Of a stretch of 64,000 nucleotides of DNA, positions 9,179 through 18,252 are shown in pieces. The position numbers and the translations under genes are program-made. The notes beneath the pieces are model-generated. The model made no database searches, had not been told where the DNA came from, and saw nothing but the letters and a program-made list of their open reading frames with translations. Numbering within the stretch: position 1 is the stretch's first letter; every line of letters begins with the position of its first letter. Source of the DNA: Ignatzschineria cameli (GTDB taxonomy: Bacteria; Pseudomonadota; Gammaproteobacteria; Cardiobacteriales; Wohlfahrtiimonadaceae); the NCBI RefSeq assembly GCF_003121895.1, contig NZ_QEWW01000001.1, positions 558,001-622,000 on the forward strand, read 5' to 3'.

Positions 9179-11962
9179 ATGACAGGCGAAAAAATTAAAC
9201 AGAGTCTCCTTAGCACTTTAAATACTCTCTCTGATTCTAAAAATTCCCCATTGCAGAGACATAATGATAGGCAGGCACATAAGGAGGATAAGAGGGATAA
9301 GGAGGAGATGCGAGCAATATTACGCCTCTCAGATACCTACTTTAATCATAATGAGGTGGATCTAGGCCTAGCAAAGAGATTACCTGTCTACCGCTACCAT
9401 CTTCCTAAAGGTCAAAATCACTGGCGCAAATGGCAAGATGAGAAATATCCCCAAATCTCCGAGGGTAGCAGCGCTCTCCAGCGAAAAAGCTTAGCCCCCT
9501 TCCCCTATCTTCATAAGACCTTTTTAGAGCAGAATTTTCTCTTTATAGCGCTTGATGAAGCCCATGAGAGACCACCAACGCTCCTTGGGCCGGATCATAA
9601 ACCTCTTCTTGTTGAACCTGTTCTTATCAATCCTCAATTCTATCCCATCTGGATTCGACTCCTCTTTCGCAAAAGTCTTGCTGATGCCTCTCATTATGGA
9701 AATTTCCATACATTAGGCCGTCCTCTTCTCCTCCTTCATCATTGGAAAAAAGCATCACAACCCGGAATCATTCAGGCTCTTGCTATCGATTGCGCAACAC
9801 AGCAACTAAACTCTCCGCAAAATCAACAAACAATTACAGAAATCTCTCTTTTTCACCATAACGTTTTACTGCGAGAAGTTGAATTTAATATGGAGCAGAG
9901 TGGACGAGAGAGAGATCGTCAATTCCTAAGAGATTATTGGGCGATTAAAGAGACAAGATTAACCCGTGCCTCTCACGAAATTTCTGCAACAGCGCCACTC
10001 TATCAAGAGATAGCTAAAAACTCTCGCTATCGCCTTACCCGCCCCTTTATTGATCTAAAATCTTATGAGAACTGCCGACAGAGTTGGCCGGCAATTTTAG
10101 GGCCTGTCCAGCAAAGGTTTATCGCACTTGCTAAACAGTATGGTTTTCAGCTCTCTCCTAAAGAATTAAAACTAATGAAACTCCCCACACAGACAAAGGC
10201 GCGCGTAAATGTCTCCTCAAAAAGCTCAAAAAACTCGAAAATCCTCATAAAACCTAAAAGTAAAAGCTACTCGCCCTCCATTCCGCCACTAAAAAAGGTT
10301 GCATTACTCGATCATCGCCTCTGTCAAAATATCTCTACCGACGCTATCTCTCACTATCTGACAAAGATTCTTCAACACCTCAATATTCCCACTAAATTCG
10401 AGATCATTACCTCAATCAAGCAACTTAATCACCATTTAGATCACCCTACATTAGTCTTAATTGATCAAAGAGCCGATGTTGTCGAAGATCGCTACCATCT
10501 GACCAATGCATTCAAAGGATTATTACCAATCCAGCATCTCAATATCAATCCCTACGATCTTTTACATAAAGAGGAGATCTTTCCAACAATCGATACTCAT
10601 CGAGAACAGACAATAAAATCATCAGCACAACCTCAGTCACTCTCCATCGATGAAGCAGAGACGCAGAAAAAAAGCGCGAATGGATCAGGGGAAGATATTC
10701 AATTTTCACCTCCCGAGCATTACTACCAATATCAATTAGAAGATCTTTCACTGCCGGCAGTTAAAAAGAGCTTAGAGCAGAATCTCGATATCTGCTTAAA
10801 AGAGCTCCAGATCAAATCCTTACTACTCGATCCTCGACAAAAAATCTCTACAATATTGCCGGCACAAGCAAATCTTCTAACAGAACAACTTATCTTAATT
10901 TCATGCGGATATCTCTTTACTGTTGAGGCAGATCGCCCCATCCTCATTCCTATCTCGGATAATAATAGCGATCATCAGATATTACTAAATCACTATCTTC
11001 AACCTTTTGGTCAGACTTTCGCCTCACTCTTAGCACAAATTTATCAAAAATGGCCTTATCACTTCCCGCCTGAAGCACTTGATCCTGATGGGGGTTCTTC
11101 AACAGAGAAATTTAATGCTCGTCTACGCCGATTAACTATTTTGCTCCATAAAATGCTCCATAAAAAGGGTGATCAGCAAAATGAGGGCATCAATTGCATG
11201 ATGCTAGATCCTCAATATCATCGGCCCCATATCCTCTTCGAAGAGATGGATGAGATCTTAGAGATATTAAAACAGCGTTCAGAACTGACCCCTAGAGATT
11301 GGCTAATTTATAAAAATGATTTAACAATCATCTCAAATATTTTAGAGAGATTAAAAAAAGATCCGCACTTCTCTTCTGAAAATGCAGTTAAGATGCTCAC
11401 TTTAATGGAGGAGCTACTTCCTCAACTTCTAGAGATCTGGAATAGCAATTGCCGAGACTTTGAGTTACGCGGAATCACCGAAGAACTCTTTGATAAGATC
11501 AAAAGAGCAACCTTTAAAACGCTCTTTCAAAGGGTGAAAGCCACAACCCCTGAATTACAGAAAAATCAGAAATTTAATAGTACCTTCTCTACAATTTGGC
11601 ACCAAATTGCCTCAGAGCTTTTTAAAATCCCCCTCCATGATCTTCGCTCTCAATGGTTAAATCATATTCCCGGGATGAAGCAAGTTTGGCATGATCCTGA
11701 TCATGGCTACTATATTGTCGGCTCACTCCTCCCTCTTCAATTAAAAATTGAACGGCAACCAACAATTCGGCAATGGCACAAAATCTCAGGAGAACTCGAT
11801 ACAGCACTGCTTTGTGCGCTAATTGATGTTGATTGGGTTCGGACCAATCAGTTAGCTGGAAATCCAGCGCCCACTCTCCTAATAGAGAGATGGAAAGAAT
11901 TACAGGCAGACGATAAGATTTGGTCCACACCTCTCCTCCCGATCAATCGATCGGAGCCCTAG
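9179..11962 (+). CDS. Large partner protein of the helicase-nuclease, unknown family
   Basis: A 927-aa protein with no signal peptide or membrane segment, not recognised by sequence. The start is well supported (AGGAG 9 nt before ATG). Visible layout: an N-terminal domain (about 1-335) with strand-rich stretches such as IIQALAIDC, then a Lys/Ser-rich linker (about 338-372). A beta-alpha-beta segment (374-465) follows with VALLDHRL (Asp378) and TLVLIDQRADVVEDRYHL (424-441), then an acidic/polar linker (about 467-515). The long C-terminal part is helical and ends in a strand-rich block (GYYIVG from 843; DVDWVR 883-888; a Pro-rich turn). The domain order N-Rossmann-like-C loosely recalls MID-PIWI proteins such as PIWI-RE, whose neighbours are a helicase and a PD-(D/E)XK nuclease. 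That is a weak hypothesis only. Confidence 0.7.
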   Translation: MTGEKIKQSLLSTLNTLSDSKNSPLQRHNDRQAHKEDKRDKEEMRAILRLSDTYFNHNEVDLGLAKRLPVYRYHLPKGQNHWRKWQDEKYPQISEGSSALQRKSLAPFPYLHKTFLEQNFLFIALDEAHERPPTLLGPDHKPLLVEPVLINPQFYPIWIRLLFRKSLADASHYGNFHTLGRPLLLLHHWKKASQPGIIQALAIDCATQQLNSPQNQQTITEISLFHHNVLLREVEFNMEQSGRERDRQFLRDYWAIKETRLTRASHEISATAPLYQEIAKNSRYRLTRPFIDLKSYENCRQSWPAILGPVQQRFIALAKQYGFQLSPKELKLMKLPTQTKARVNVSSKSSKNSKILIKPKSKSYSPSIPPLKKVALLDHRLCQNISTDAISHYLTKILQHLNIPTKFEIITSIKQLNHHLDHPTLVLIDQRADVVEDRYHLTNAFKGLLPIQHLNINPYDLLHKEEIFPTIDTHREQTIKSSAQPQSLSIDEAETQKKSANGSGEDIQFSPPEHYYQYQLEDLSLPAVKKSLEQNLDICLKELQIKSLLLDPRQKISTILPAQANLLTEQLILISCGYLFTVEADRPILIPISDNNSDHQILLNHYLQPFGQTFASLLAQIYQKWPYHFPPEALDPDGGSSTEKFNARLRRLTILLHKMLHKKGDQQNEGINCMMLDPQYHRPHILFEEMDEILEILKQRSELTPRDWLIYKNDLTIISNILERLKKDPHFSSENAVKMLTLMEELLPQLLEIWNSNCRDFELRGITEELFDKIKRATFKTLFQRVKATTPELQKNQKFNSTFSTIWHQIASELFKIPLHDLRSQWLNHIPGMKQVWHDPDHGYYIVGSLLPLQLKIERQPTIRQWHKISGELDTALLCALIDVDWVRTNQLAGNPAPTLLIERWKELQADDKIWSTPLLPINRSEP

Positions 11963-11994
11963 AAAAATCCTTCTAGAGCTACGCCTTAAGAAGT

Positions 11995-12050
11995 GAATAA
12001 AAAAGACCCTTTATCATAACATTGCGCCACAATAAAGGATCTATTTTAAG
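11995..12050. terminator. Bidirectional terminator between the helicase operon and htpG
   Basis: Stem AGACCCTTTA/TAAAGGATCT (12004-12013 with 12033-12042, one mismatch). A run of A lies to its left (T run for minus-strand htpG) and ATTTT to its right (plus strand). Confidence 0.65.
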
Positions 12051-12096
12051 AATCTACTACTAAGAGAATCGCCTGCTATACGGCTTCAATCTAAAC

Positions 12097-12156
12097 CTTA
12101 ATTTGAATCTCAACTTGAATCTCAACTTGAAGCTCAATTTGAGCCGCAATCTGAGC
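12097..12156. repeat. Degenerate 12-nt tandem repeat (CTCAACTTGAAT-like, about 5 copies)
   Basis: Units at 12109, 12121, 12133 and 12145 drift from CTCAACTTGAAT to CGCAATCTGAGC; a weaker copy precedes them. It lies between htpG and its terminator. Confidence 0.8.
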
Positions 12157-12206
12157 CTCATCAATTTGAAGATCTTCTCTTAATTTCTACGTATCTCTAC
12201 GTATCT

Positions 12207-14102
12207 CTAGGCATTCATCAGTCGATTGAGTCGCGCTACAAACTCAGAGGGATTATCGAGCTGTGCGCCCTCTAAGAGCTGCGCCTCTTCATAGACGAGC
12301 ATTGCGATATCCTCTTCTACCTTAGCATCATCTGTTTTGCTCAACTTCACTAAAAGAGGATGCTTTGGATTGATCTCCAACCAAGGTTTAACTGAAGGCA
12401 CATCGTGACCTGCTTCCTTCAACATCTTCTCAAAATGACCACTTAACGCATGCTCATTACGAACTAAAACTGAAGCCGAGTCTGTAAGACGTTTTGAGAT
12501 CTTAACACTCTCAACACGATCCCCTAACACCTTCTGAACACGATCGATTAGCTTCACTTCCTCTTCATTTGCCGCCGGCTTCTCTTCTGCTTCCTGCTCT
12601 TTGTCGAGCTCAATATCACCTTTAGCAACGTTCACCATCGGAGTGCCATCAAACTCATGGAGGAAACCTGTCATCCAATCATCAATCACATCGGTCATGA
12701 GAATCACTTCAATACCTTTCGACTTAAAGATCTCTAAGTGAGGACTATTTTTCGCGGTATTGAGGGAATCTGCCGTAATATAGTAGATCTTATCCTGTCC
12801 CTCTTGCATACGCTCTTTATAAGCTTTAAGAGAAACAGTCTCTTCATCGGTGGTTGTTGAAGCAAAACGTAGTAAGTTTGCAATCTTCTCTCGATTGGAG
12901 AAATCTTCCCCTAATCCCTCTTTTAAGACGCGACCAAATGCGCCCCAGAATTTTTGATACTTCTCCTCATCTTGGCTGAGTGTCTCTAACATTGAGAGAC
13001 TTCTGCGTGTCAATCCTTGACGAATGGTATCGATTGTTCTTGAGTTTTGGAGAATCTCTCGGGAGATATTGAGTGGTAGATCTTGTGTATCAACAACCCC
13101 TTGGATAAAACGGAGATAGCGAGGAATTAACTTATCGGAACCCTCCATAATAAAGACACGTTGAACATAGAGATCGATACCATATTTTACCTCTTGATCC
13201 CACAGGCCACGCGGTGCCACGGCAGGAACATAGAGCAGCGAGGTATAGGTCGTATTACCTTCAACGCGATTATGACTCCAAGAGAGAGGATCGGTATAGT
13301 CATGAGTTAACTCTTTATAAAAAGCGATATACTCCTCATCACTAATCTCAGAACGCTCTCTCTGCCAGAGAGATTCTGCAGAGTTGATCTGCTCAATTAC
13401 AATCTCATGCTTAAGATCGTCGGCCTCTTCCCCCTCTTTCGGTGGAATGGGCTTCTCAACCCCCATCATAATGGGATAAGCGATATGATCTGAATATTTT
13501 TTTACAATATCGCGGATCGACCACTCATTGAGAAGATCGAGATCATCTTCACGCATATGTAGAATAACTGTCGTTCCTGCTCTATCACGCGTTGTTTGCG
13601 TTAGGGTAAATTCTCCCTCCCCTTTTGATTGCCAATGAGTCGCTTCACTCTCATCGGTTCCCGCTTTACGGGTAATCAACTCAATTTCATGCGCTACGAT
13701 AAAGGCGGAATAGAACCCAACACCAAACTGCCCTATCAGTTGCGATGCATTTTTTTGATCCGCTTCTAAACGCTCCAAAAATGCCTTTGTTCCTGATTTT
13801 GCAATTGTTCCAATATTCTCAATCACCTCTTCACGGGTCATACCAATACCATTATCGGTGATTGTTAAGGTCTTCGCTTCCTTATCAAACGCAAGATCGA
13901 TCTGTGGCGTTCCTTGCCCATCAATCAATTTACTATCGGTAAGCCCCTCAAAACGACGCTTATCTAATGCATCAGATGCGTTAGAGATTAACTCACGAAG
14001 AAAGATCTCTCGATTTGAGTAGAGAGAATGAATCATCAAATTTAAGAGCTGATTAACCTCAGTCTGAAACTGCATTGTTTCTGCATGTGTCTCTTTTGTC
14101 AT
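12207..14102 (-). CDS. htpG: Chaperone HtpG (bacterial Hsp90)
   Basis: An ATP-dependent cytosolic chaperone. The N-terminal GHKL ATPase shows ELISNASDALDK, DNGIGM and GQFGVGFYSAF; middle and C-terminal Hsp90 domains follow through the NPKHPLL block and the dimerising end. The open frame extends 8 codons further upstream to 14126, but only ATG 14102 (MTKETHAET) has a ribosome site (GGAG 11 nt upstream) and matches the usual N-terminus, giving 631 aa. Monocistronic; it converges on the helicase operon with a shared terminator. Confidence 0.97.
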   Translation of the reverse strand: MTKETHAETMQFQTEVNQLLNLMIHSLYSNREIFLRELISNASDALDKRRFEGLTDSKLIDGQGTPQIDLAFDKEAKTLTITDNGIGMTREEVIENIGTIAKSGTKAFLERLEADQKNASQLIGQFGVGFYSAFIVAHEIELITRKAGTDESEATHWQSKGEGEFTLTQTTRDRAGTTVILHMREDDLDLLNEWSIRDIVKKYSDHIAYPIMMGVEKPIPPKEGEEADDLKHEIVIEQINSAESLWQRERSEISDEEYIAFYKELTHDYTDPLSWSHNRVEGNTTYTSLLYVPAVAPRGLWDQEVKYGIDLYVQRVFIMEGSDKLIPRYLRFIQGVVDTQDLPLNISREILQNSRTIDTIRQGLTRRSLSMLETLSQDEEKYQKFWGAFGRVLKEGLGEDFSNREKIANLLRFASTTTDEETVSLKAYKERMQEGQDKIYYITADSLNTAKNSPHLEIFKSKGIEVILMTDVIDDWMTGFLHEFDGTPMVNVAKGDIELDKEQEAEEKPAANEEEVKLIDRVQKVLGDRVESVKISKRLTDSASVLVRNEHALSGHFEKMLKEAGHDVPSVKPWLEINPKHPLLVKLSKTDDAKVEEDIAMLVYEEAQLLEGAQLDNPSEFVARLNRLMNA

Positions 14103-14320
14103 AACTATTTTGACTCCATTAAACAATGATTAAATAACGTGATAGATCTGAGCACTATAAAGCTTCATCTATAACTATCTATCTTGTATATCTATTTGGT
14201 AGATCCTATGAGATAAAACTAGGTAATAAGAATTATCTAAATAGAATCTGAATAGATAATAGATGGAGTTCCAAATTAGAAATTCAAGGTGAAAACCATT
14301 CTTGAGTGAAAAATAACCAT

Positions 14321-14354
14321 AAAAAAAGCCCTCTTAGCAATCGCTAAAAGGGCT
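14321..14354 (-). terminator. Rho-independent terminator, upstream gene unclear
   Basis: 12-bp stem with one mismatch (14327-14338 with 14343-14354), 4-nt loop AATC, then a 7-T run on the minus strand (14321-14327). No annotated gene lies directly before it. Confidence 0.75.
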
Positions 14355-14742
14355 ATTAAAAGGTGTGAATATGATAAATTATCAACTTATCATGTTCTTG
14401 ATCTTATCAGGTGTCCTATCTGAATACTAGTTCAGCAATTATACAAACAGCTTTTCTAAATCATCTATTTCACATTCTTTTTCTAAAATAGAGAGTCCTC
14501 TTAAATCAAACAATATATTTAATTGAATAATATTTATTTTTTCTATGCCTGACTCCTCTCTCTATCGATCTTTTTATTGAGCAATTTCACGAGAAATCTT
14601 ACGAAAAACCTTATAAGCGATCTGATGACTGATCTTAGCCATCACCATGATTATTAATTCTTAAACGGGAAGATCCTCTAAAAAAGCGACTCGGCTTTTA
14701 TACTCTACTTTTACGATATTCTATCTTTACTCCTTCTCTTTT

Positions 14743-14796
14743 AAAATATAAAAAGAGAGGGATTAGTAATAATCTATTATCACTAATCACCTCTCT
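14743..14796 (-). terminator. Terminator of the 92-aa coiled-coil gene
   Basis: Two-part stem: AGAGAGG/CCTCTCT (14754-14760 with 14790-14796) and GATTAGT/ACTAATC (14761-14767 with 14782-14788) with one bulged base. A T-rich tail follows on the minus strand. Confidence 0.7.
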
Positions 14797-14877
14797 TCTC
14801 TTTGTAAGCGCTACAGAATGAAACCGTCTAATCTACACAAAAATAGTTAAAGTAGCTAAACAAATACTCAATAAAAT

Positions 14878-15156
14878 TTACATTTTTTGAATTTTATCGT
14901 TCGCTATTTTCGATAACTCTTTCGCTTTCTCTTTTAATTGGGCAATCTTTTCATCCAATGTCTTTCTTGCATCATCAGCATTATCTGCAAGAGACTCACG
15001 CTTTGCTTTAAGCGCAACGATCTGATCATCCAATGCACGTTTTGCTTCATGAGTCTTTACAACTGTCTCATCTGTTAACTTAGCAGCTACATTTCCCAAT
15101 TTCTCTGCAGCTTTTGTAATATTCTCTTTAACAACATCACCTTTTGTTTTACTCAT
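14878..15156 (-). CDS. Small Lys/Ala/Asp-rich helical (coiled-coil) protein
   Basis: 92 aa, almost entirely predicted helix, highly charged, without Cys or signal peptide. It contains two similar segments, LDDQIVALKAKRESLADNADDA and LDEKIAQLKEKAKELSKIANDK, that look like an internal duplication of about 22 residues. This recalls stress-associated or phasin-like helical proteins, but I do not recognise a family. A good ribosome site (TAGGAGA) precedes the ATG, and a terminator follows. Function unknown. Confidence 0.7.
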   Translation of the reverse strand: MSKTKGDVVKENITKAAEKLGNVAAKLTDETVVKTHEAKRALDDQIVALKAKRESLADNADDARKTLDEKIAQLKEKAKELSKIANDKIQKM

Positions 15157-15387
15157 CTTTCTATCTCCTAATTTAAGTCACTTTTAATACTATCCGTATT
15201 ATGGAGTATCACCAGTATTATTAGTATTATCAATGTCAATAATAGACACCAATAATTGATAATATATAATTACTATTTATTGACACTTATTATACCTTAT
15301 TTACCGCTCTATTTAGCGACTTATTTAATTGTTTATTCTGTTTCTATCTAGTTTTTATCCGATTTTCTATTTAATAATTTTATTACA

Positions 15388-16305
15388 CTACAACGCGCCA
15401 AATTTTCCGCTCATAAAATCGAGTGATGCTTGCTTAATCTCTTCACGACTATTCATCACAAAAGGGCCATGCCCTACCACGGGTTCCTCAATAGGTTCAC
15501 CACTTAGAAGTAAAATCTTCGATTCAGTTACCGCCTCGAAAGTAGCCGTATCTCCCTCTTTAGCCAATATCACTAAATCGGTCTCTTTGAGTCTCTCTCC
15601 ATTACAGAGGATCTCCCCTTTTAGAAGAACAATCCCAACATATCGATCTTGAGGTAATGCGAGCGAAGTTGTCGCTCTGGCTTGCAGATGAAGATCCCAT
15701 AAATCTACCGGCGTATAGCTCTTAGCCGCTCCATGATAATGTGAAGCTTCATCTCCTATGGTTACTGATTGTGCGTTATCAGGCGGGTATTTCCCGGCAA
15801 TGATCCGCATAATAGCCCCTTCACTTGGTGAAAACTGCGGAATATCTGCCGCAAGAATCTGCTGATATCGTGGATCTTTCATCTTCTGCTCTGCTGGAAG
15901 ATTGACCCAAAGCTGCACCATATCGAGCTTTCCACCTTGCTTAGAGAAAGATTCAGAGAGCATCTCTTCATGTAATACACCACGCGCAGCAGTCATCCAT
16001 TGAACATCTCCAGGCCCAATAGTCCCGCCCTCTCCTGTCGAATCTCGATGAGACACCTCACCTTCATAGATCAATGTTACCGTCTCAAATCCACGATGGG
16101 GATGGGCACCTACGCCTCGGATCTTATCACTCGGCTCAAAATCTGTAGGTCCAGCCCGATCTAATAATAGAAAAGGATTTAGATAACGTCCATGATTATT
16201 GTAGATAAAGAGGGAGCGCACATGAAATGCATCTCCTACCCAGTGAGAATCAGGAGCTTGATAGATCTCCATTATTTTTTTCATATCATTTACCAATATA
16301 TTCAC
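15388..16305 (-). CDS. Pirin family protein
   Basis: Bicupin of the pirin family (about 300 aa, usual length). The N-terminal cupin has the metal-ligand block PHRGFETVTLIYEGEVSHRDS and later VLHEE. The C-terminal cupin contains the VGHGPFVMN end motif. Bacterial pirins include quercetinase-like dioxygenases and redox sensors; the activity here is not predictable. The start is uncertain: GTG 16305 opens the frame, while ATG at 16284 or 16272 (MEIYQAP) would also fit the family N-terminus, and no strong ribosome site marks any of them. 64 nt separate it from lplA upstream on the same strand. Confidence 0.88.
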   Translation of the reverse strand: MNILVNDMKKIMEIYQAPDSHWVGDAFHVRSLFIYNNHGRYLNPFLLLDRAGPTDFEPSDKIRGVGAHPHRGFETVTLIYEGEVSHRDSTGEGGTIGPGDVQWMTAARGVLHEEMLSESFSKQGGKLDMVQLWVNLPAEQKMKDPRYQQILAADIPQFSPSEGAIMRIIAGKYPPDNAQSVTIGDEASHYHGAAKSYTPVDLWDLHLQARATTSLALPQDRYVGIVLLKGEILCNGERLKETDLVILAKEGDTATFEAVTESKILLLSGEPIEEPVVGHGPFVMNSREEIKQASLDFMSGKFGAL

Positions 16306-16369
16306 CCATAATTGTTATTCATAACTAAAAAAAGCAGATACTGAAATGAATCCCTTGAACTAGTTATGC

Positions 16370-17386
16370 TCAACGAATAGCCTCAATAAACCAATCGCTA
16401 AATTGTTGCCACTCTTCACTAAACTGAGGATTCTGCTCTTCGATGGTCATCAGTGTCGCTTCCACCTCATCCCCATGATAGCGGACTCCTACTAATGCCG
16501 TTGCTAATTGCTCAAATGGTTCTACAAAGAGACTATCTGTAAAAATTTTAGCTTGCTCAATTCTTCCTCCTCTCGGAATATCGAGATGAATCTCAACACC
16601 ACCCCAAGGAAAGCGCTCATCGAGCATATGGGAGAAATGGAGCGCTTGACCAAAATTCCAATCCCAGCTGCGTTGCTTTTCGTAGATCGCTGCAAACCCG
16701 GGAATATTAGGGGGTCGCTCTTCTGAAATGTACTCAATCTCCTCAATTTCACCAAATTTCTCAATAAATTGCGTCTCTATTGCTCGACAAATCATTTCAT
16801 GATTTAACGTTGGATTAAACTCCACAAGATTAGCAACACGCGAACGTACGGAGCTGATCCCTTTCGCCTGCAACTTCTTAGGATCGGGATTGAGATAACG
16901 ACTCAACTTTCCAAAATCAACATCGATTAAGAGCGTCCCATGATGAAAGCCTCGATCTTTTGTCTCTCGATAAGCAGAACCTGAGATCTTCCGTGGTTGC
17001 CCCTCTTGTAGAAGAACAATATCATTTCGTCCAGAGCTCTGCGCTTCAATACCAAGAGAGCGGAGTGCCGCTAAAATAAGGGCCGTCGAGCTCTCTTTAT
17101 TGTAGCCGGGCTTTCCCGCCATAAAGGTGAAATTTGTATTCCCGAGATCATGATAAACAGCACCCCCGCCACTACTTCGGCGCGCTAACGTAATGCCATC
17201 TTCCTCCATCTTCTGAGTATTACACTCCTTCCAAGGATTTTGCCCTCGACCAATCACTACCGTTTGGTCATTACGCCATAAAAACAGAACCTGTTGAGAG
17301 GCATCCATTGTCTGAAAGATGGCATCTTCTACCGCTAAGTTAAAGAGTGGATTAACACTCTCCGATATTAAAAGGCGTGGTTTCAT
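16370..17386 (-). CDS. lplA: Lipoate-protein ligase A
   Basis: Activates free lipoate with ATP and attaches it to the lipoyl domains of 2-oxoacid dehydrogenases and GcvH. At 338 aa it is colinear with E. coli LplA over its full length. It has the lipoate-binding RRSSGGGAVYHDLGNTNFTF block, catalytic Lys in RKISGSAYRETKDRGFHHGTLL, and the small C-terminal domain (WDWNFGQALHFSHMLDERF). It is therefore the two-domain, self-sufficient type. Identity is certain. Confidence 0.97.
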   Translation of the reverse strand: MKPRLLISESVNPLFNLAVEDAIFQTMDASQQVLFLWRNDQTVVIGRGQNPWKECNTQKMEEDGITLARRSSGGGAVYHDLGNTNFTFMAGKPGYNKESSTALILAALRSLGIEAQSSGRNDIVLLQEGQPRKISGSAYRETKDRGFHHGTLLIDVDFGKLSRYLNPDPKKLQAKGISSVRSRVANLVEFNPTLNHEMICRAIETQFIEKFGEIEEIEYISEERPPNIPGFAAIYEKQRSWDWNFGQALHFSHMLDERFPWGGVEIHLDIPRGGRIEQAKIFTDSLFVEPFEQLATALVGVRYHGDEVEATLMTIEEQNPQFSEEWQQFSDWFIEAIR

Positions 17387-17601
17387 TGGATCTCTATTCC
17401 TTATTGCTTATTAAGTCTATCTCTTAGATGAATGGGGGCTAAAGGGATCAATTGCAACTATAGAGAACGCTAAAAAAAGATCGGGTAGATAAAATTGGAT
17501 ATATATCGACGCCTCTCACAAGATTATCTGTCTACTCAATTTTCTAACGATTGTGATAAAATTGAACTTATCAAACTCTATATTCTCAAGGAATAGAATC
17601 G

Positions 17602-18237
17602 ATGAAAAGAACCTTTTTGACACTCTCCATCGCCCTTATTTTAGGATCAGCTCAATTAGCAACCGCCAAAATGCCGGCATTAACGACCCCCTCAATGAGT
17701 GATCAAGAGTATGCTGAAACATTAGGATTTGAGCTGAAAAAGGAAGATTCTGAGTCTGACAAGAGCGCCTCATCAGAGAAAGAAACGCCAGCAACGGTAG
17801 AAGCTCAGCAAGATAATCTTAAAGAGCAGGAACAATCAGCGACAGTAGATAATCAAAATACAAATAATGCCGAAACAGAAAAAGAAAATGCGCGTCCCCA
17901 AATAGAGCTTAAAAAACTTGTCTATCGTTGTGATATCTCGCTTTCACAACCCTTCCCTCTTAAAAACCCAGAAAAAGTAGAGCTTGCTTTAGGGAATCTC
18001 TCAAATGATGAAGAGATGGTAATTAAATTAAAAAACATGCCGATCAAGTTAGAGAGAACCCATTTTGAGCCTGAACATCTCTATATCTGGAGTAATACAG
18101 ATAATAATGTCTTAATGACACTTGAAGTTGATGAAGTATATGAAGATAACTTTGTCAAAGCACAAACCGGCACCTTAACGATCTTAACGCCAAAGCTCAA
18201 AGAGGAGTATCGAGCTGTTCATAGCTGTCGCCGCTAA
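17602..18237 (+). CDS. Secreted protein of unknown function with Glu/Gln/Asn-rich linker
   Basis: 211 aa. Cleavable signal peptide (residues 1-22, ending ATA), then a low-complexity acidic segment (about 45-100, rich in Glu, Ser, Gln, Asn), then a folded C-terminal domain (about 103-211). The C-terminal domain has two Cys near its ends (YRCDIS and HSCRR) that could form a disulfide. AAGGA precedes the ATG. It converges, with only 15 nt between stops, on another small secreted protein gene. Family unknown; probably periplasmic. Confidence 0.65.
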   Translation: MKRTFLTLSIALILGSAQLATAKMPALTTPSMSDQEYAETLGFELKKEDSESDKSASSEKETPATVEAQQDNLKEQEQSATVDNQNTNNAETEKENARPQIELKKLVYRCDISLSQPFPLKNPEKVELALGNLSNDEEMVIKLKNMPIKLERTHFEPEHLYIWSNTDNNVLMTLEVDEVYEDNFVKAQTGTLTILTPKLKEEYRAVHSCRR

Positions 18238-18252
18238 ACGGGTAAAAAATGG

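Larger units (their letters stand above)
14127..14877. other. Long intergenic region between htpG and a small coiled-coil gene
   Basis: 750 nt without a clear gene. It has two separate minus-strand terminators (14321-14354 and 14743-14796), so the stretch between them may be its own short transcription unit. Minus-strand frames there include a 24-codon ORF with ATG (about 14579-14653) and a 35-codon frame (14439-14546) that lacks a normal start codon. Confidence 0.5.
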
